Assembly: GCA_964370115.1 (NCBI GenBank)
Contig: CAYJIA010000056.1
Span: forward strand, 1 to 12,069
Direction of reading: 5' to 3'
Length of the DNA stretch: 12,069 bases
Source of the DNA: SIG603 sp964370115
GTDB lineage: Bacteria > Bacillota > Clostridia > Oscillospirales > Acutalibacteraceae
In this document: in pieces, positions 1 to 5,329 of the stretch
Numbering within the stretch: the first letter of the stretch is position 1
How the letters are laid out: each line of letters starts with the position of its first letter
Made by a program: the position numbers and the translations under genes
Notes under the pieces: generated by a model
Database searches by the model: none
Told to the model about the DNA's origin: nothing
What the model saw: the letters and a program-made list of their open reading frames with translations, nothing else

Positions 1-68
1 TTTTCTTGCGTTTAAAAGTCGAGAGCCTCGACACGCAAATCGCGTTCGTGTTTTTCTTGTGTTTAAAA
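1..68. repeat. Short direct repeat, two copies
   Basis: Positions 1-17 and 52-68 carry the same 17-base word, TTTTCTTGYGTTTAAAA, differing only at the Y. The first copy runs to the left edge of the window, so the repeat may continue outside it. The two copies flank the first palindromic element at 16-46. I see no reading frame here and do not recognise the element. Confidence 0.6.
16..46. repeat. Double-palindrome intergenic repeat, copy 1
   Basis: A 31-base unit containing two consecutive small hairpins: GTCGAG-AGC-CTCGAC at 18-32 and ACGC-AAATC-GCGT at 33-45. It recurs at 112-142 with a single mismatch (A33 against G129). It is a short non-coding palindromic repeat; function is not known to me. 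Confidence 0.7.
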
Positions 69-111
69 TTAGTGCCCGCGTGCTGAGGATATGTATATAT
101 GTGATACATTC

Positions 112-142
112 AAGTCGAGAGCCTCGACGCGCAAATCGCGTT
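112..142. repeat. Double-palindrome intergenic repeat, copy 2
   Basis: Second copy of the 31-base unit at 16-46, 30 of 31 bases identical. The one change (G129) lengthens the second hairpin to ACGCG-CAAAT-CGCGT (127-141), so it keeps and improves the stem. That is what one expects if the structure itself is maintained. Confidence 0.7.
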
Positions 143-175
143 TGAAAAATAGAAATATGTTATGCATTTATTGAA

Positions 176-215
176 CCTCCTTATAGTTTTTACTATGGGA
201 GGCTTTTTGTTTTTA
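176..215 (+). terminator. Rho-independent terminator of a gene left of the window
   Basis: Stem CCTCC (176-180) pairs with GGAGG (198-202), with an inner stem ATAGT (183-187) and ACTAT (192-196). It is followed by C and the T-rich run TTTTTGTTTTT. There is no gene between 1 and 176, so it would end a + strand transcript that began to the left, or one reading through the repeats. Confidence 0.75.
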
Positions 216-270
216 CGTCAATTAAGTTTTTTTCTTATTACACACCACAAAATCAAATAAAAATAAGCCA

Positions 271-300
271 TTCATAAAAAAGCAACAACCATCATATAAT
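271..300 (+). promoter_or_regulatory. Probable sigma-E promoter for yabP-yabQ
   Basis: TTCATAAA (271-278) and CATATAAT (293-300) are separated by 14 bases. This resembles the sporulation sigma-E consensus (-35 kmATATT, 14-15 bp, -10 CATACAnT) with one mismatch in the -10. yabP and yabQ of B. subtilis are in the mother-cell sigma-E regulon, so site and genes agree. The consensus match is by eye. The start of transcription would fall just before the ribosome binding site at 310-314. Confidence 0.55.
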
Positions 301-322
301 CATAAAAACGGAGGTGGTTGGT

Positions 323-586
323 TTGACTGATAGGAAAGAGCATGTTTTGACACTTTGTGACAGGGCAACACTGAAAGCCACAGGGGTTTTGAAGATAGAT
401 TTTTTAACCGAGGAACAAGTTGTGGCGTATACCGATTTTGGAGGGATAAAAATTGTTGGCAAGGGGCTTTATGTAGAAAACCTTAATGCGCAAAGCGGGG
501 AACTTTTGGTGCAGGGAAATGTGACAGCTGTAATTTATTTTGAAAAAGGCGATGCCAAAAGTATTTTGAAGAGGATTTTTAAATGA
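323..586 (+). CDS. yabP: Sporulation protein YabP
   Basis: An 87-residue protein of the YabP family, small sporulation proteins made in the mother cell under sigma-E in Bacillus; the exact molecular role is unclear. The family pattern is visible: a first beta-rich segment (LKIDF, residues 23-27), then IKIVGKGLYVENL (42-54) and GELLVQGNVTAVIYFE (59-74). The frame stays open upstream to a GTG at 314, but the ribosome binding site GGAGG is at 310-314 and would overlap that codon. I therefore choose the TTG at 323, 8 bases after the site. The stop overlaps the yabQ start (ATGA), which indicates translational coupling. The identification rests on family pattern plus the yabP-yabQ-divIC-yabR order. 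Confidence 0.85.
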   Translation: MTDRKEHVLTLCDRATLKATGVLKIDFLTEEQVVAYTDFGGIKIVGKGLYVENLNAQSGELLVQGNVTAVIYFEKGDAKSILKRIFK

Positions 587-969
587 TATTATCCGATAAA
601 ACAATCTTTCTTTCGCTGACGATTGGTGTAATAATAGGCATGCTTTACAGCATTAACAGGGCTATTGTAGAAGTATTTGCTGTAAAAAAAGTAACAGTTT
701 TCTTCTTTGATTTTACATTTGTCGCACTAAGTACCGTGTTAAGCTTTCTTGGAGCACTTGCCATTTCGGCAGGATTTTTTAGAATTTGGCAGGTGCTTTT
801 TGAAATTATCGGTGCGTTGTCGTTTTACTTTGCTTTTTTTGATGGGGTAAAGGCCGTGCTTTCAACTTTACATAATATTTTAAAAAGATTTTGGGAAAAA
901 ATACGGACAGCTTGTCAAAAAATAAGGAAAACAGTAAGAAATTTGCAAGAAAAAGTTAAAAAAAAGTAA
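583..969 (+). CDS. yabQ: Spore cortex biosynthesis protein YabQ
   Basis: A 128-residue integral membrane protein. In B. subtilis YabQ sits in the membranes around the forespore and is required for making the spore cortex. Hydrophobic segments are seen at about residues 8-28, 38-64 and 68-88, with the last two nearly continuous. They are followed by a strongly basic tail (residues 100-128, many K and R) that should stay in the cytoplasm. The ATG at 583 lies inside the last codons of yabP (4-bp overlap), so the two are expected to be made together. The tail ends in a run of lysines coded by A-rich DNA; no terminator follows directly. Family assignment comes from membrane topology, size and gene order, since the sequence of this family is poorly conserved. 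Confidence 0.83.
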   Translation: MILSDKTIFLSLTIGVIIGMLYSINRAIVEVFAVKKVTVFFFDFTFVALSTVLSFLGALAISAGFFRIWQVLFEIIGALSFYFAFFDGVKAVLSTLHNILKRFWEKIRTACQKIRKTVRNLQEKVKKK

Positions 970-987
970 AAAAAATGCATTTTACTC

Positions 988-1017
988 TTGAAATTATGTA
1001 ACCTTTTGTTATATAAT
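988..1017 (+). promoter_or_regulatory. Sigma-A type promoter for divIC-yabR
   Basis: TTGAAA (988-993) and TATAAT (1012-1017) are separated by 18 bases. Transcription would begin near 1024, about 30 bases before the divIC start. This lets divIC and yabR be expressed in growing cells independently of the sporulation genes upstream. Confidence 0.65.
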
Positions 1018-1055
1018 GTAATAAATATCTAGAAAAACGTATATAGGTGCGAAAA

Positions 1056-1349
1056 ATGAGAGAAATTAAAAAGAAAAAGAGCAAGAATTATTTGTTGACA
1101 TTTGTAGTGATAACGGTTGCCTTTGTTGCTATATTTGTTATATTTAATCAACAAATGGAAATAAGTGCAAAGGCACAAGAACTTGAGGCTATTGAGCTAA
1201 GTGTTTATGAACAAGGTGTTATAAACCAAAGCTTGGTTGAAATCATAGATGAAGGTACGTATAATAATGAACAATATGCGGAAGAATACGCCAGACAAGA
1301 GATGGACTATGCAAAAAAAGGCGAGCGTATCTTTGTCAATATGGATTAA
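1056..1349 (+). CDS. divIC: Cell division protein DivIC (FtsB/DivIC septum formation family)
   Basis: A 97-residue bitopic membrane protein of the FtsB/DivIC family. It joins FtsL and DivIB/FtsQ in the divisome subcomplex that activates septal cell wall synthesis. The order seen is a basic cytoplasmic N-terminus (residues 1-12, REIKKKKSK), one membrane segment (about 13-32), a heptad-like coiled-coil stretch (about 35-65) and the acidic C-terminal part. That part contains the family's conserved ending EYARQEMDYAKKGERIF, where Y then A/G-K-G-E precedes the final strand. The frame is open to a GTG at 1047, but TAGGTG at 1044-1049 looks like the ribosome binding site, giving ATG 1056 with normal spacing. 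The neighbouring yabQ and yabR fit the B. subtilis order. Confidence 0.88.
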   Translation: MREIKKKKSKNYLLTFVVITVAFVAIFVIFNQQMEISAKAQELEAIELSVYEQGVINQSLVEIIDEGTYNNEQYAEEYARQEMDYAKKGERIFVNMD

Positions 1350-1377
1350 AATAATTTTAGGGGGAAAAAAATAACTT

Positions 1378-1899
1378 ATGCAACTTGAGGTAGGTTCTGT
1401 TTACGAGGGGAAAATTACAGGAATTACAAAATTTGGCGCCTTTGTGGATTTTGCACAGGGAAAAACAGGTATGGTACACATATCTGAGATTGCGTCGACT
1501 TTTGTAAAAGAGATTAAAGATTTTGTCACAGAGGGGCAAGAGGTAAAAGTTAAAATTATAGGAATTTCTGACGAGGGAAAAGTTAGTCTTTCAATGAAAA
1601 AGGCAGAGGATAGACCACCACAACCACCTCAAAGACCACAGAAATTTGATAAACCCAGAGCGCCTTTTGATAAGTCAAGAGCACCTAGGAATAATTTTAG
1701 ACCGTCTGCACCTAGGGTCGAATCGCCTGCAAGGCCTGGAGACTTTGAGTGGGAAAATAAGCCTATGTCGGGCGGTAACTTTGAAGACATGATGTCAAAA
1801 TTCAAGCAAGCCAGCGACGAGAAAATATCAGACTTAAAAAGAAGTACTGATACAAAGCGTGGCGGAGGTTTTGCGCCTAGACGAGATAAACAAAAATAA
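1378..1899 (+). CDS. yabR: S1 domain RNA-binding protein YabR with basic proline-rich tail
   Basis: A 173-residue protein with an N-terminal S1 (OB-fold) RNA-binding domain at about residues 2-70. The typical motifs are GSVYEGKITGITKFGAFVDF, GMVHISEI and GQEVKVKIIGISDEGKVSLSMK. The family (YabR, general stress protein GSP13) binds RNA and associates with ribosomes. B. subtilis YabR is about 128 residues, so this one is longer. Residues 73-115 are low complexity, rich in P, R, K and F. Residues 134-153 (FEDMMSKFKQASDEKISDLK) form a short predicted helix, and the end is again basic. The ribosome binding site AGGGGG (1359-1364) is 13 bases from the ATG, which is rather far. It follows divIC after 28 bases without a terminator, so it is likely co-transcribed. 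Its exact RNA target is unknown. Confidence 0.88.
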   Translation: MQLEVGSVYEGKITGITKFGAFVDFAQGKTGMVHISEIASTFVKEIKDFVTEGQEVKVKIIGISDEGKVSLSMKKAEDRPPQPPQRPQKFDKPRAPFDKSRAPRNNFRPSAPRVESPARPGDFEWENKPMSGGNFEDMMSKFKQASDEKISDLKRSTDTKRGGGFAPRRDKQK

Positions 1900-1902
1900 T
1901 AT

Positions 1903-1938
1903 TTTATGGGCGAACCGTTGTGTTCGCCCATAAATTTT
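1903..1938 (+). terminator. Rho-independent terminator after yabR
   Basis: A perfect 13-bp stem, 1903-1915 with 1922-1934 (core ATGGGCGAAC / GTTCGCCCAT), and a 6-base loop, followed by TTTTATT. It closes the divIC-yabR transcript. Confidence 0.9.
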
Positions 1939-1965
1939 ATTAAAACTGCGATTTTGAATTATATC

Positions 1966-1990
1966 GTAGGGCAAGGGCTCTGCTCTTGCC
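1966..1990. repeat. 25-bp palindromic intergenic repeat, copy 1
   Basis: This 25-base sequence is found again without any change at 5205-5229. It forms a hairpin with outer stem GGCAAG (1970-1975) and CTTGCC (1985-1990) around GGCTCTGCT. There is no T run after it, so it is not a classical terminator. It lies in front of the fumarase gene. Confidence 0.75.
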
Positions 1991-2031
1991 TTGCAAAGTA
2001 AAACTTTTAAAAATATAGAGAGGTAAGGTTT

Positions 2032-2871
2032 ATGAGGACTATAAATTCAAAGGAAATTACAAAAGTGGTAAGAGATTTGTGCATAAGCGCAAATAAAATT
2101 TTACCAAAAGATATCGAGTGTGCCGTGTGTGACTTTGCAAAGAGCGAGCGAAATCCATTGGCAAAAAGCATAATGGAAGATTTGTGCGAAAACATACAAG
2201 TTGCAAAAGATTTGGATATCCCTGTTTGCCAAGATACAGGAATGGCGGTAGTTTTTGCAAAAATCGGACAAGATGTACATATTGACGGTGATTTTAACGA
2301 GGCAGTTAACGAGGGCGTAAGGCTTGGATACAAAGAGGGATATCTGCGCTGCTCGGTAGTATCGGACCCGATAGAGAGAATAAACACCGACGACAACACG
2401 CCTGCAGTAATCCATGTTGAACTTGTAAAGGGCGATAAAATAGAATTAAATGTGGCGCCAAAAGGTTTTGGCAGTGAAAATATGTCGGCTATAAAAATGT
2501 TTACACCATCTGCAAGTGTCGATGATATAGTAAGTTTTGTGACCGACACAATAAAAAATGCAGGAGGAAATCCATGTCCGCCTGTTGTTGTAGGCGTTGG
2601 CATAGGTGGAGACTTTGAGCTTTGTGCCTACCTGTCAAAAAAAGCACTTTGCAGAGATATATCCATAAGAAACGATAAAGAATTTTATAAAAACTTAGAG
2701 GATAAAATGCTTGGAGAAATCAACAAAACCGGAGTGGGACCACAAGGTTTTGGCGGAGATACAACGGCCCTTAGTGTCAATATAGAAACATATCCGACGC
2801 ATATAGCAGGACTTCCAGTTGCAGTAAATGTTGGTTGTCATGTTACAAGGCATAAAAAAATTATAATTTAA
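2032..2871 (+). CDS. Class I fumarate hydratase, alpha subunit (iron-sulfur)
   Basis: A 279-residue protein matching the alpha (N-terminal catalytic) part of class I, oxygen-sensitive [4Fe-4S] fumarases. These interconvert fumarate and L-malate in the TCA cycle or in fermentation. The three cysteines expected to hold the cluster are visible: C66 in PVCQDTG, C182 in GGNPCPP and C269 in VGCHVTRHK. The KGFGSEN (144-150) and GFGGDT (239-244) motifs are also present. The ribosome binding site GAGG (2020-2023) is 8 bases from the ATG. In many anaerobes a beta subunit gene follows immediately; here the next gene is hpf with its own promoter, so the partner is absent from this place. L-tartrate dehydratase alpha belongs to the same family and cannot be excluded by sequence alone. 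No convincing promoter is seen in 1939-2031. Confidence 0.88.
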   Translation: MRTINSKEITKVVRDLCISANKILPKDIECAVCDFAKSERNPLAKSIMEDLCENIQVAKDLDIPVCQDTGMAVVFAKIGQDVHIDGDFNEAVNEGVRLGYKEGYLRCSVVSDPIERINTDDNTPAVIHVELVKGDKIELNVAPKGFGSENMSAIKMFTPSASVDDIVSFVTDTIKNAGGNPCPPVVVGVGIGGDFELCAYLSKKALCRDISIRNDKEFYKNLEDKMLGEINKTGVGPQGFGGDTTALSVNIETYPTHIAGLPVAVNVGCHVTRHKKIII

Positions 2872-2881
2872 CAATAAAATA

Positions 2882-2910
2882 TTGATTTTTTTTATTAATT
2901 ATGCTAAAAT
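2882..2910 (+). promoter_or_regulatory. Sigma-A type extended -10 promoter for hpf
   Basis: TTGATT (2882-2887), 17 bases, then TAAAAT (2905-2910) preceded by TGC, an extended -10 element. Transcription would begin near 2917 and give a leader of about 95 bases that contains two hairpins before the start codon. Confidence 0.65.
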
Positions 2911-2921
2911 GTAATCAAGAT

Positions 2922-2990
2922 AAATCTACCGAAACAATATCGGTAAATTTGGAAGAAAGGATTACGTTCAAACTGTGGCAAAATGTCACA
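2922..2990 (+). promoter_or_regulatory. Structured 5' leader of hpf
   Basis: Two hairpins lie between the promoter and the gene. The first is 2922-2932 with 2940-2950, an 11-bp stem with one mismatch around TACCGA/TCGGTA. The second is TGTGGCA (2974-2980) with TGTCACA (2984-2990), including one G-U pair. Neither is followed by a T run. Whether they control translation or message stability is inference; I do not recognise a known riboswitch. Confidence 0.4.
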
Positions 2991-3011
2991 CGATGAATCA
3001 GGGTGTAAGGT

Positions 3012-3536
3012 ATGAAAATCAGTATTATTGGCAGAAAAGTTAATTTACGTGACAACTTCAAGGTTTTGGTTGAAAAAAAACTTGCGAAGTTTGAGAAGAT
3101 TTTTGATGAAGATGCAGAGGCTACCGTAACAGCAACTTTGGAAAGACACAGCCAAAAAGTAGAAATTACAGTTAAACAAAGAGGCGTGTATTACAGGGCT
3201 GAGGCACATGCAATGGAAATGAATGAAGCCCTTGACGATGTAGTTTCAAAACTAGGCAAGCAAATTAGAAAAAATAAAACAAAACTTGAGCAAACTAAAA
3301 AAGTTCGTGCAGTAGAGTTTGAAGAGCTTTACTATGATGAGCCAGAAGAAGAGTTTAAAGTTGCAAAGACAAAACGCTTCTTGGTAGACGTTATGACAGT
3401 AGACGAGGCGATACTGCAAATGAATCTTTTAGGACACGAGTTCTTCATGTTCAAGAGTGACGATTCGGGTGAAGTTTGTGTGGTATATAAAAGAAAAGAT
3501 GGAAACTATGGTGTGCTAGAGGCGCAAACTAGATGA
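3012..3536 (+). CDS. hpf: Ribosome hibernation promoting factor, long form
   Basis: A 174-residue long-form Hpf (S30AE / RaiA family). It binds the 30S decoding region and joins two 70S ribosomes into inactive 100S dimers in stationary phase or stress. The N-terminal S30AE domain covers about residues 1-100 (ISIIGRKVNLRDNFKVLVEKKL, then HSQKVEITVKQRGVYYRAE). A charged linker runs at about 100-115. The C-terminal dimerisation domain at about 118-172 carries the near-invariant KTKRF, DEAILQMNLLGHEFFMF and VVYKRKDGNYGVLE motifs. Length is slightly below the usual 180-190. It starts at ATG 3012 shortly after AGGG/TAAGG sequences (3000-3010). It has its own promoter and a strong terminator, so it is probably monocistronic. 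Confidence 0.95.
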   Translation: MKISIIGRKVNLRDNFKVLVEKKLAKFEKIFDEDAEATVTATLERHSQKVEITVKQRGVYYRAEAHAMEMNEALDDVVSKLGKQIRKNKTKLEQTKKVRAVEFEELYYDEPEEEFKVAKTKRFLVDVMTVDEAILQMNLLGHEFFMFKSDDSGEVCVVYKRKDGNYGVLEAQTR

Positions 3537-3545
3537 TGATAAGAA

Positions 3546-3574
3546 GAGAGCGGCAGAAATGCCGCTCTTTTTTG
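3546..3574 (+). terminator. Rho-independent terminator of hpf
   Basis: AGAGCGGCA (3547-3555), GAAA tetraloop, TGCCGCTCT (3560-3568), then TTTTT. A perfect 9-bp GC-rich stem ending in a T run. Confidence 0.95.
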
Positions 3575-3787
3575 CATTATTCGAAAATAGAGAATAAAAA
3601 AGATCCAAAAGTTTTACTAAATTTTTTTCAAAAAATTTCGGGTTCTTAGGGCAGAGCCCTGAGTCGCTTTTCGCAAAAAGCGAAATCTTATACTTAGAAG
3701 CGCATTTTTGAAAGTGAATTTTTGCCGAAGGCAAAAAGAGAAAACTTTTTGAAAGAAAAAAAGTTTTCTCGGAGCAGAGTCGCTGTC
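3575..3787. repeat. Gene-free stretch made of successive hairpins
   Basis: Nothing codes here. After the hpf terminator there are five further inverted repeats in a row. They are AAATTTTTT/AAAAAATTT (3619-3638), AGGGC-AGA-GCCCT (3648-3660), TCGCTTTT/AAAAGCGA (3664-3683), TTTTTGCC-GAA-GGCAAAAA (3719-3737) and a perfect 13-bp stem 3738-3750 with 3758-3770 (GAGAAAACTTTTT and its complement). The last two touch each other. None ends in a clean T run except where arms themselves are T-rich. The stretch ends about 50 bases before the first lipoprotein gene. It may be a dispersed repeat element or a transcription barrier. Confidence 0.7.
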
Positions 3788-3793
3788 TATAAA
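3764..3793 (+). promoter_or_regulatory. Possible promoter of the lipoprotein pair
   Basis: TATAAA at 3788-3793 is a reasonable -10. The best -35 at 18 bases is TTTTCT (3764-3769), a poor match that lies inside the right arm of the 13-bp hairpin 3738-3770. A promoter is expected here because the hpf terminator and hairpin array separate this gene from upstream transcription, but the site is only a weak candidate. Confidence 0.3.
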
Positions 3794-3809
3794 TCTACAA
3801 AAAAGTAAA

Positions 3810-3902
3810 GGAGGGTCACACTATGAAAAAGCTAACATCAATAATACTTAGCATAATATTAATAAGCCTAGTCGCCTGTAGCACAGGGACTAGCACGGCA
3901 AA
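3810..3902 (+). repeat. 93-bp identical leader block, copy 1
   Basis: From the ribosome binding site GGAGGG through codon 26 and part of codon 27, this stretch is identical base for base to 5237-5329. It covers the ribosome binding site, the full lipoprotein signal peptide and the first residues after the lipid-modified cysteine. The two genes differ at many bases immediately after it. Confidence 0.9.
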
Positions 3903-5202
3903 GGTAGAAATAATGCCTGAGGGTACGGAGCTTTCTGGTGTGCTTCATCTGTCGTCCATGCTGGATGAAAGCGAATATTCGGGTTGGGCGCCTCTTGTAA
4001 AAGGCTTTACAGAGCTTCATCCAAATGTAGAAATAATAACCCAAACAAGTGGAATTACAGGTTTTGAAACTGCGGAAGAAATAATTTTAACGCAAGAGCA
4101 ATATGTAGAACAGTTAAAAGTGAAGTTTGTATCTGGCGACGTACCGGATATTTTGTTTGAGCCTAAGGATTTATTTTCCGAACTTGTGCCAAGTGGCGTG
4201 TTTATGGACTTAAATGAATTTATAGAAAGTGATGAAACTTTTATAAAAGAAGACTATTTTATGAATGTCATAGAGGCGGTGGAGATTGGTGGAAAATTAT
4301 ACAGAATGCCAAGCACTTTCAATACCACATTCTATAGATTTAACACCGACATTCTCAAGGCCGCAGGCATAAGCGAAGAGGAGATAACAAGTGTCGATTA
4401 TAAGTTTGTTATGGATACGTTTAATAAGGCGGTGGAAAGTGGGGAAGTTCCAGATTTACAGTATGTCGATAAAGAGGGATATGCTGGCAAAACACTGTTT
4501 AGAGCTGCGGAGTACGAGGCTTGCTTTGACATGGATAGTATGTCTGCAAATTTTGATACAGAAAATTTTAGAAACTATCTCAGCGTGATGAATGACTATA
4601 ATAATTCACCTACTCCCGACGGAATTTTCTATGCCACCGAAGAAGGAGTGTTGCTTTCCGACAATACTTATTTTATGGAAGAAATGCTTATGCGGATTTT
4701 GGGTGATAATATATCTTATTTAACAATGGAAAAGGAAAATGCGACTAGAGCATATCCGAGCATGGCGTCAAATGGTGATTATTTTGTGGCAACAAGTCCT
4801 AATTTGAGCATACCGACAAGCGCAAAAAATCCTGAACTTGCGTGGGAATTTATAAAGTACTGCATATATGAGAGCGAAAAGGTGACGACTTATACCGATT
4901 ATGAAAATGTAGGCAAATGGAACGGAGACAGGTTTAATCTAAATATTCCTATAAATAAAAACAATGCAAAAAAATACGCAGAGGCATCAATGCTGGGCTT
5001 TTCACAGGAAACGGCAGACGAGTTTAATGGGTATCTAGAATTTATAGAAACTTTACCCTTTACAGTGTCACAAAGATTTCAAGGCCTTTTTGACGCAAAT
5101 AATGAAATAATTGAGGATTATCTTGACGGGCTGATGAGCCTAGATGAATGTATTGAAGAGTTAGGAAATAGAACGAATATATATTTCGGCGAAGTAAGTT
5201 GA
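3823..5202 (+). CDS. Solute-binding lipoprotein of an ABC uptake system (family 1), first paralogue
   Basis: A 459-residue exported lipoprotein that looks like a family 1 extracellular solute-binding protein, the group that often binds sugars for ABC importers. The signal peptide has a KK start, a hydrophobic core and the lipobox LVAC with C19 as the lipid-modified residue, so it should be anchored outside the cell membrane. Typical features follow: an early GFTELHPNVEI segment (about residues 61-71), SGDVPDILF (about 104-112), the FMDLNEFIESD motif and the late NPELAWEFIKYC segment before the C-terminal lobe. RBS GGAGGG (3810-3815) precedes ATG 3823. It is followed after 47 bases by a paralogue, and no permease or ATPase gene is nearby. 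The substrate cannot be read from the sequence. Confidence 0.82.
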   Translation: MKKLTSIILSIILISLVACSTGTSTAKVEIMPEGTELSGVLHLSSMLDESEYSGWAPLVKGFTELHPNVEIITQTSGITGFETAEEIILTQEQYVEQLKVKFVSGDVPDILFEPKDLFSELVPSGVFMDLNEFIESDETFIKEDYFMNVIEAVEIGGKLYRMPSTFNTTFYRFNTDILKAAGISEEEITSVDYKFVMDTFNKAVESGEVPDLQYVDKEGYAGKTLFRAAEYEACFDMDSMSANFDTENFRNYLSVMNDYNNSPTPDGIFYATEEGVLLSDNTYFMEEMLMRILGDNISYLTMEKENATRAYPSMASNGDYFVATSPNLSIPTSAKNPELAWEFIKYCIYESEKVTTYTDYENVGKWNGDRFNLNIPINKNNAKKYAEASMLGFSQETADEFNGYLEFIETLPFTVSQRFQGLFDANNEIIEDYLDGLMSLDECIEELGNRTNIYFGEVS

Positions 5203-5204
5203 TT

Positions 5205-5229
5205 GTAGGGCAAGGGCTCTGCTCTTGCC
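5205..5229. repeat. 25-bp palindromic intergenic repeat, copy 2
   Basis: Identical over 25 bases to 1966-1990; outer stem GGCAAG/CTTGCC. It fills more than half of the 47-base gap between the two lipoprotein genes and could form a hairpin in the shared message. With no T run after it, it may act on message stability or as a weak attenuator. Confidence 0.75.
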
Positions 5230-5236
5230 GATGATT

Positions 5237-5329
5237 GGAGGGTCACACTATGAAAAAGCTAACATCAATAATACTTAGCATAATATTAATAAGCCTAGTC
5301 GCCTGTAGCACAGGGACTAGCACGGCAAA
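5237..5329 (+). repeat. 93-bp identical leader block, copy 2
   Basis: Copy of 3810-3902 at an offset of 1427 bases, with no mismatch. It includes the ribosome binding site and the signal peptide codons of the second lipoprotein. The sequence upstream is unrelated (ATT against AAA directly before GGAGGG). Confidence 0.9.

Noticed and set aside
16..142. Possible CRISPR array
   Set aside because: Only two 31-base repeats with a 65-base gap, an internal palindrome pair in each, and no cas genes nearby.
1991..2019. TTGCAA and TATAGA with 17-base spacing in front of the fumarase gene
   Set aside because: Transcription would start only about 6 bases before the ATG, downstream of the ribosome binding site, so the message would lack it.
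2007..2603. 198-residue open frame on the minus strand opposite the fumarase gene
   Set aside because: It lies wholly opposite a well-recognised gene, shows no family motif, and its composition is that of an antisense shadow.
2872..3011. Remnant of a fumarase beta subunit
   Set aside because: I read this gap for parts of the beta subunit and found only promoter and leader features of hpf.
3516..3734. 72-residue minus-strand frame over the hairpin array
   Set aside because: It runs through the hpf terminator and several inverted repeats, and its serine, lysine and phenylalanine content reflects the T-rich hairpins rather than a protein.
5235..5249. Earlier TTG start for the second lipoprotein
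   Set aside because: It overlaps the ribosome binding site and would put charged residues and a histidine before a complete signal peptide; the twin gene starts at the matching ATG.
3810..5329. The 93-bp repeat as ends of a transposable element
   Set aside because: It is a direct repeat that lies inside two coding genes, has no inverted ends or target duplication, and no transposase is between the copies.
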